In this document: one piece after another, positions 57,586 to 64,000 of the stretch | How positions within the stretch are numbered: the stretch's first letter is position 1 | How the letters are laid out: each line of letters opens with the position of its first letter | Origin: Verpa conica | Lineage: Eukaryota > Ascomycota > Pezizomycetes > Pezizales > Morchellaceae | Assembly: GCA_033030425.1 (NCBI GenBank) | Contig: JAUFSD010000023.1 | Span: 62,001 to 126,000 of the forward strand | Length of the DNA stretch: 64,000 nucleotides | Reading direction: 5' to 3' | The notes under the pieces: model-generated | What the model was told of the DNA's origin: nothing | What the model saw: only the letters and a program-made list of their open reading frames with translations | The model's database searches: none | Translations under genes and position numbers: made by a program

Positions 57586-60500
57586 ATGAAGCCGCCGGTT
57601 GGAAACATCAGTAAGCGGGCCATTGAGTCACTGTTTGTATACTACCAAGTTGAATATCTCTAGCGGGGGTCACGGCGCTCATAGTCGACCCAATTGCAGT
57701 CCGTACCTGATAACCCCCGTCAATCATAACTTCCCGAGAGAAATCTGACGCACAGAAACGGGTCTGGGGAACCGACCAACTGTCGGCCGATAGACGCATA
57801 CCAGATCCACACAAAAAAAGCTTACATATCACAAGCCCTATAAATTAACCGAGTCTTAGAGTCTTGATATCATAGCCAAGAGAAACATAAAAAGTTGGGC
57901 GCCACCAACTAAATCAATTGCTGTCAACATCAAAGCTAGGTCCAAGATCACAACGATTCTCCGACTTCCGGCATCGTCAATCAATACCACAGCCAGCTGT
58001 CACTTTGCTATTTTTCAGAATCCCACTGGTACAAACGGTATACATCGAGCCCCCCCAAAGATAATATTCTATCCTGAATATCAATAAGCCGCCAAACTGG
58101 CGTCGTTACCAGGTCCGCATCCGGGAGCGGAAGCTGTGGCTCCATCGGCCGATGGTGGGAGTAATCTGCAACCGCGAAGCAAAGAGGAGGAGTCGGCGCG
58201 CAAGACTATATCTCCCGATAATTCCTCCGTAGACTCCTACAACGATGTTGCGGCGAATGGGTATGAGAAGGAGGTAGGGATCTCACCTAGGTCGGCGGAT
58301 GACGTCGAAGGCGCTGGCGGGGCGAAGAAAGAGAGTGCATGGAGGAAGAAAAGGGAATTCAACCCTTTACGGTGGCAGGAGATGCCTCCGATTCCGGAGA
58401 AGCAGAGTGTGAGCGCCGAGGCGACGGCAGGATTCTTCAGCATGCTCACGTTGAGCTGGATTGGGCCGTTGATGAGGGTATGTCGTTTCTTTATAAAAAA
58501 AAAGGTCTATAGGGCAATTACTGATTTTGGAGCTAGGTTGGATACTTGCGACCTCTTGAATCTACAGATATTCCATCTGTTGCGCCAGACAGGTCCGCAA
58601 TAGTACTAACAGAGAAACTTACGGCCGCATTCGAAAGAAGGCGGGATAGAGGCGATAAATATCCTCTCCTCTGGTCATTGAACGAGGTCTTTAAACGCGA
58701 GTTTTGGCTCGCCGGAGCATGTAGACTTTTAGGAGATTTGCTCCTCGTCTTTTCACCATTCACACTAAAGTACGCCCCCCTACTTTCCCAAATACTAGAA
58801 ATAAAATAATTTCCTAACTTAATTGTGCATAGATATCTCATCCGTTTCGCAGTGGAAGCTTATGTAGCGGACGCCAATGGAACCACTGGCCCCTCGGTTG
58901 GTAAAGGTGTTGGCCTCGCTTTCGGTATCGCACTGATGCAAGCTGTCGCCTCTATTGCCGTGAATCAGTTTATGTTTCGCAGTATGATGGTCGGTGGTCA
59001 AGCCCGCGCCGGAGTAATTTCAATGATCTTTGCCAAGTCTCTCAAAATCTCCGGACGAGCCCGTGCCGGTGGTATCGACCCGAACAAGCCAGTTACACCC
59101 CCGACGGAAAAGGAGCTGAAGGATAAGAAGAAGGACAAGAAAGGACGTGACGATGAGGTTGGATGGTCAAACGGAAAGGTGGTCAACCTGATGAGTACCG
59201 ATACATACAAAATCGATCAGTGTGCTGCTTGGTTCCATCTTCTGTGGACTTCACCAATACAAATCCTCATCACGCTTGTCCTCTTGCTTATCAACTTGTC
59301 TTACTCCGCCCTTGCTGGTTTTGCCCTTCTCGTCCTCGGAATGCCTATCCTCTCCATGGTCGTGAAGACCCTCGCTGTGCGTCGTCGCAATATGAACAAA
59401 ATCACTGATAAGCGTGTTTCATTGACGCAAGAAATTCTCATGGGCGTCCGCTTTGTCAAGTACTTTGGTTGGGAGAAGTCCTTCCTCTCTCGCCTTGAGG
59501 AGCTACGTCGCCGTGAAATTAACGCTATCCAAATATTACTTTCAATCAGGAGTGCGGTTACTGCTGTGGGAGTATCGCTACCTGTTTTCGGGAGTATGTT
59601 GGCTTTTATTACGTATTCACTCACTGATAATTCACTTGATCCTGCATCTATCTTTTCTTCGTTGGCACTGTTCAACGGTTTGAGGTTGCCCTTGAATTTA
59701 CTACCTATGATTATTGCGCAGACTATTGATGCATGGGTTTCTATGCAGCGTATGCAAGATTATCTCCTTGCTGAAGAAATCAAGGACGAAGCAGAAGTAG
59801 ACAACACTTCGACCCACGCAATCGAGATCGAGAACGGTATGTTCACTTGGGAAAAGTCAATGAACGAGATGGAGAAGTTCCAAGGAGAGCGAACCAAGGC
59901 CGAACGCAAGCAGGACAAGAAACAGCGCAAGCAGGATAAAAAGGACGAAGCAGCACGAGAGAAACAACGTGAAGAAAATCCTGAAAGTGCGTCTATATCC
60001 ACCGTTACAACCGGAATGGAACCGTTTGTACTCAAAAACATCAACCTTCAGGTCGGCCGCAACGAACTCATCGCTATCGTCGGTGGTGTTGGTAGCGGAA
60101 AGACCTCCCTCCTCGCCGCACTCGCCGGAGACATGAGAAAGACCTCCGGAGTTATTAAGCGTGGTGCAACCTTAGCCTATTGTCCCCAATACGCATGGAT
60201 CCAGAATACCTCCGTCAAAGAAAACATTGTCTTTGGTCGTGAGTTCAATGAGGCTTGGTATGCTGACGTCGTCGAAGCCTGCGCGCTGCAGCAAGATCTT
60301 GACATGTTGCCCAACGGCGATGAAACCGAAATCGGAGAGCGCGGAATCACCGTGTCCGGTGGGCAGAAACAAAGATTGAATATTGCAAGAGCTATCTACT
60401 TTGACGCTGATATTGTGCTGCTTGATGATCCGTTGTCCGCTGTGGATGCGCATGTTGGGAAACATCTGTTTGATAAGGCTATCTGCGGACTGATGAACAA

Positions 60501-62990
60501 CAAGTGCAGGATTCTGGCAACGCATCAGTTACACGTTATTAACAAGGTCGACCGAATCATCTGGATGGAGGAAGGAGAAATTCAAGCCATTGGCACATTT
60601 GATAAACTCATGGAGACAAACCCTGCATTCGCCAGTATGATGGGTGAGATAGCGACAGAAAACCAGGAAGAGAAAGCGGAAGAGAGTGAAGCTGCCGAAG
60701 ACGAAATTGAAGAGGTTGACCCGAAGGAAAAAAAGAATTCATCACCACCAAAAGCGCTGATGCAGGCTGAAGAACGCAATGTCAATAGCATCTCGTGGGG
60801 GGTCTACATAGCCTACATCAAAGCATCCGGAAGCATTCTCATAGCACCACTTATCATCTTTCTCCTCTGTCTCTCTCAAGCAACGAATATCATGACTACA
60901 ATGTGGCTTGGATACTGGACAAGTGGTAAATACAACCTCTCAAGAGGAGTCTACGTAAGTAACCCTAACCCTATCAAACGAAACGGTAGCTGACTGGGGT
61001 AATGATCAGATTGGGGTATTTGCGGCCTTGGGATTCGCACAGAGTCTATTTATGTTTCTCTTTGCACTTGGCTTAACGCTTGCTGGCACCAAGAGCAGCA
61101 GGGTACTTATGCAAAATGCGATGAGGCAGACCCTGAGAGCACCCATGTCGTTCTTCGATACGACTCCTATTGGAAGAATCGTCAATCGGTTCTCAAAAGA
61201 CGTCGATGTCATGGACAACAGCCTTACAGATGCCATCCGGATGTATCTCTTTACATTGGCCAGTATGTACTCGACCTTACCACCTATTATTGTGTTTCGA
61301 TACTAACAGTTTCACTAGCAATTTCTTCCGTCTTTGTCTTAATTATTGTCTACTTCCACTACTTCGTGATCGCTCTAGTTCCTCTTTCAATTTTATTCCT
61401 CTTTGCTGCCTCCTACTACCGCGCCTCCGCCCGCGAAGTAAAGCGCCACGAAGCAGTTCTGCGTTCCGTTGTCTTCGCCAAATTCGGTGAAGCCCTTTCT
61501 GGAACCGCCTGCATCCGCGCTTACGGTCTTCAAGAGCGCTTCAAGACCGAAATCCACAGTGCAATTGATGGGATGAATGCCGCATATTTCATCACCTTTG
61601 CCAACCAGCGCTGGTTGAGTTTACGTCTCGACGTGATTGGGAACCTCCTCGTCTTCACAACGAGTATACTTGTTGTCACATCCCGGTTCAACGTTGATCC
61701 TAGCATCTCTGGTGTGGTACTCTCATATATCCTCCAGATCGTCATGATGTTCCAATGGATGATCCGGCAGCTCGCAGAGGTCGAAAACGCAATGAACGCA
61801 ACGGAACGTATTCACTACTACGGTAACTCTCTACCCTCAGAGGCAGATCTTCACAAAGGCGCACTACGCCCATCATGGCCCGAGCACGGCGAGATCGTGA
61901 TGAACAACGTCAAGATGCGATACCGTGATGGCCTGCCACTCGTTCTCAAGGGGGTCAACGTGCACATTAAAGGTGGCGAAAGAATTGGCATTGTCGGCAG
62001 AACCGGAGCCGGCAAGAGCTCTATCATGAGTGCTTTATTCCGACTCGTCGAGCTCAGTGAGGGCAGTATCATGATTGATGGTGTGGATATTTCTACAATT
62101 GGTCTTCACGACCTCCGGAGCAAGTTGGCTATTATCCCGCAGGACCCCACGCTCTTCCGTGGGACTGTGAGGAGCAATCTGGATCCGTTCGGAAAACATA
62201 CAGATGAGCAGCTTTGGAGCGCACTTCGGCAGTCCAACCTTGTTGAGGAGTTGGCCGATGGAACCAGTGGTGGAAGGGTTACACTTGATGGCATTGTTGA
62301 GGAGGAAGGTATGAACTTTTCATTGGGGCAACGTCAGTTGATGGCGTTGGCAAGGGCACTTGTTAGGGGGAGTAGAATCATTGTCTGTGACGAGGCCACT
62401 AGTAGTGTGGATATCGAGACAGATAAAAAGATCCAGAGGTCTATTGTGAAAGGATTTGAGGGAATGACATTGCTGTGTATTGCACATAGGCTTAGGTATG
62501 CAATTTTCCCCATTCAGACAGCCCTTTTTTCTTTTCTTTTTCCGTTCCCCCTCTTCAGCCAATCGTATAAGTATGAGGGAATTTAGAGTTGGAACGGTCG
62601 GCTATGACACCGTTAGAAGATGTTTCACATCTTAACTATGGTGTCTAAATGTCTTGGGCGTTCCAACTCAGCTCCCTTATATTTACATTATCGCCCTCCA
62701 AAATCCCAAGGATATATGTTTTTCCATCTTTACTCGCCCTATTTGGGGGGGGGCGATACACCATTACTTTTGTTGAGGGTTTAATTGCCTCTTTAAGACA
62801 CGGTTGTGGCTAACTTTGAGATCACAGGACAATCATCAAGTATGACCGGGTATGCGTTATGGGCGATGGTGGAATCATTGAAATGGACACGCCACTGGCG
62901 CTTTTTGAGAAGGAGGGTGGAGTGTTTAAGGGGATGTGCGAGCGGAGCAAGATTAAGCGGGAAGATTTTTTAATGAGCGAAGATGATTAG
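57586..62990 (+). CDS. ABCC/MRP-subfamily ABC transporter, Yor1-like
   Basis: Exons 58113-58477, 58537-58769, 58833-60954, 61010-61262, 61319-62495 and 62828-62990 join in phase. The frame before 58113 lacks an ATG; a 25-nt exon at 57586-57610 (MKPPVGNI, donor GTAAGC) fits the phase across a 502-nt intron and gives 1445 residues, but is unproven. Two membrane domains and two nucleotide-binding domains are present. NBD1 (Walker A GGVGSGKTSLL about residue 615, signature VSGGQKQRLNIARA, Walker B VLLDDPLSAVD) has Asp where the catalytic Glu is usual, as in yeast Yor1. NBD2 has GRTGAGKSSIM, FSLGQRQLMALARAL and VCDEATSSVD, a normal active site. The VGYLRPLESTDIP segment precedes the first membrane domain, and a Lys-rich insert (KDKKGRDDE) sits in it. 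The long MRP N-terminal TMD0 is absent. Role: ATP-driven export of organic anions or drugs, probably at the plasma membrane. Confidence 0.92.
62576..62677. repeat. palindromic insert in the last ABC-transporter intron
   Basis: This intron (62496-62827, 332 nt) is far longer than the others in the gene except the proposed first one. Within it GAGTTGGAACG and CGTTCCAACTC form outer inverted arms, AGGGA and TCCCT flank them, and AGATGT/ACATCT with GACACCGTT/AACTATGGTGTC form the inner stem. It looks like a small MITE lodged in the intron. Confidence 0.65.
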
Positions 62991-64000
62991 ACGATTTAAG
63001 GGAGAGGGGTGTACAAAAAAATACATAGGGTTAATAATCAGTTGAATAGACGTGATGGGTAATGAATTTGAGTGGATGAATGAGGGGTTTGATGGTTTCA
63101 CATGCATTACAGATTTCATCATGTATTTCTTGGGTGGGGGGGGGATGTACTACAAATTCTAGACATGTACATGATTAATTACTATTGCCAGTATTGATTG
63201 GCTCTTGGCCGGAGCGATAATATAAAAAAATCCTTCACATGAGCCACACATGCTACCGCGGTGAATCTGACATTAGGATCTTGAGATTTTTGCAAAAGCC
63301 AATAGTCATTAACACGTTTTCGGAAGGAATACCGATATAGAGATATGTGTTATAAGATTTATGATATGGCAGTTTGGGGGCGAAGGGAGAAGGGGGGGGG
63401 GCGTGTGCCTAAGATATTGGCAAAAGGAAAAAAGAAAAGAAAAAGAGGGAATGAAAAAAAAACACTAGTATGTAGTACATGTAGTAGCAGCTTTCTGAAA
63501 ACATGTATACTGTATGTCGAGCATGGAGCATACGAACAAGAGACGAATAGAAACTCATATTGGTGTAGGCGACCTGACCCGCGGGACGGGATACGGGAAC
63601 GGGAACGGGACGAGACATGATCACACCTCACCACCCATCAACCATCCATGTACTTTACCAGACTCTACAAGTACAAAAGTACAATACATGGATACATGGT
63701 AGAATAGAGCCGGGGGGGGTTCACAAGGGGGAGAGGAGGGGTTAAACACCCATGTGTCAATTGGACATGATACAGAAGACCTACATGAGTACACTTGTCG
63801 AGGCAGGTTTTCCCGTTCGTGGATTGAGGGCAGTGGATAGTAACGGTTTCGTAGTTGATGCAATGTGGTAATTAAGCCTGAAAGGTAACAGGTCGAGGGA
63901 AGGGGGTGGACATGCTTGTCTGAGCACAGACAGAGGGTATCGAGAAGTAGAGCACATGTATACTCTACCCTATGTATGTACATACCAGAGGTATTGGATG
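62991..64000. other. downstream flank, no gene seen
   Basis: About 1 kb after the transporter stop. It holds G-runs near 63137, 63393 and 63711 and a short GGGAACGGGA tandem near 63593. No gene is supported up to the window edge. Confidence 0.5.

Noticed and set aside
57608..57832. Minus-strand frame ending in an SDR-like phrase (FCASDFSREVMIDGGYQ)
   Set aside because: It resembles the C-terminal end of short-chain dehydrogenases, but neither the Rossmann motif nor YxxxK is nearby, and it overlaps the proposed first intron of the ABC gene. Possibly a tiny relict; not supportable as a gene.
1..64000. CRISPR arrays, prokaryotic operons, ribosome binding sites and replication origins
   Set aside because: The window is eukaryotic, with spliced genes. 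No regularly spaced direct repeats of CRISPR type exist; the only tandem arrays are minisatellites.
1..64000. Viral genes
   Set aside because: The only replication-type proteins are the Helitron RepHel and the Plavaka transposase; I saw no capsid, polymerase or other virus-like protein.

Overview
The window is nuclear DNA of a filamentous fungus, most likely an ascomycete. I lean towards Pezizomycetes from the overall character, but nothing here proves a lower rank. The evidence is short GT-AG introns (mostly 45-75 nt), typical fungal enzyme families (AA9 LPMO, AA7/BBE-type flavoprotein, GH35 beta-galactosidase, ABCC/Yor1-type transporter, AAL-type lectin, a GPI cell-wall protein, a DUF6601-type membrane protein), an HDEL-terminated protein disulfide isomerase, and fungal transposons (Plavaka, Helitron, solo LTRs). 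Host genes are sparse and separated by AT-rich, gene-poor DNA.

Layout. 1-15 kb holds a small Cys/His-rich protein, a secreted flavin oxidoreductase, a secreted AA9 LPMO, a PDI-like ER protein and a protein with repeated LamG-like modules. 15.9-35.4 kb is a transposon nest. It contains a fold-back palindrome, an 8.8-kb Plavaka-type element (two minus-strand passenger genes, one of them DUF6532-like, and a broken transposase on the plus strand), and a decayed Helitron RepHel gene. The Helitron was hit by three solo LTRs of one family and by a 1.7-kb element that shares its terminal inverted repeat with the Plavaka element. Beside this nest lies a gene for a TET/JBP-like 2-oxoglutarate dioxygenase (35.6-37.0 kb). 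37.5-43.2 kb holds a DUF6601-type membrane protein and an intact ten-exon GH35 beta-galactosidase. 45-56 kb holds a small decayed gene, a three-finger zinc protein, a membrane-anchored lectin propeller, a small membrane protein and a GPI cell-wall protein. 57.6-63 kb is a full-length Yor1-like ABC transporter.

How they work together. The AA7-type flavoprotein and the AA9 LPMO are same-strand neighbours and both secreted, so they could cooperate in polysaccharide oxidation. GH35 would remove galactose from plant cell-wall side chains. The PDI serves folding of secreted proteins. In the transposon nest the order of events can be read: the Helitron came first, the LTRs and the TIR element later. 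Removing one target-site duplicate at each of two LTRs restores the helicase reading frame.

All gene models were assembled by eye from reading frames and splice signals. Exon junctions were checked for phase, and the exceptions are stated. Function calls rest on motif recognition, not on database searches.
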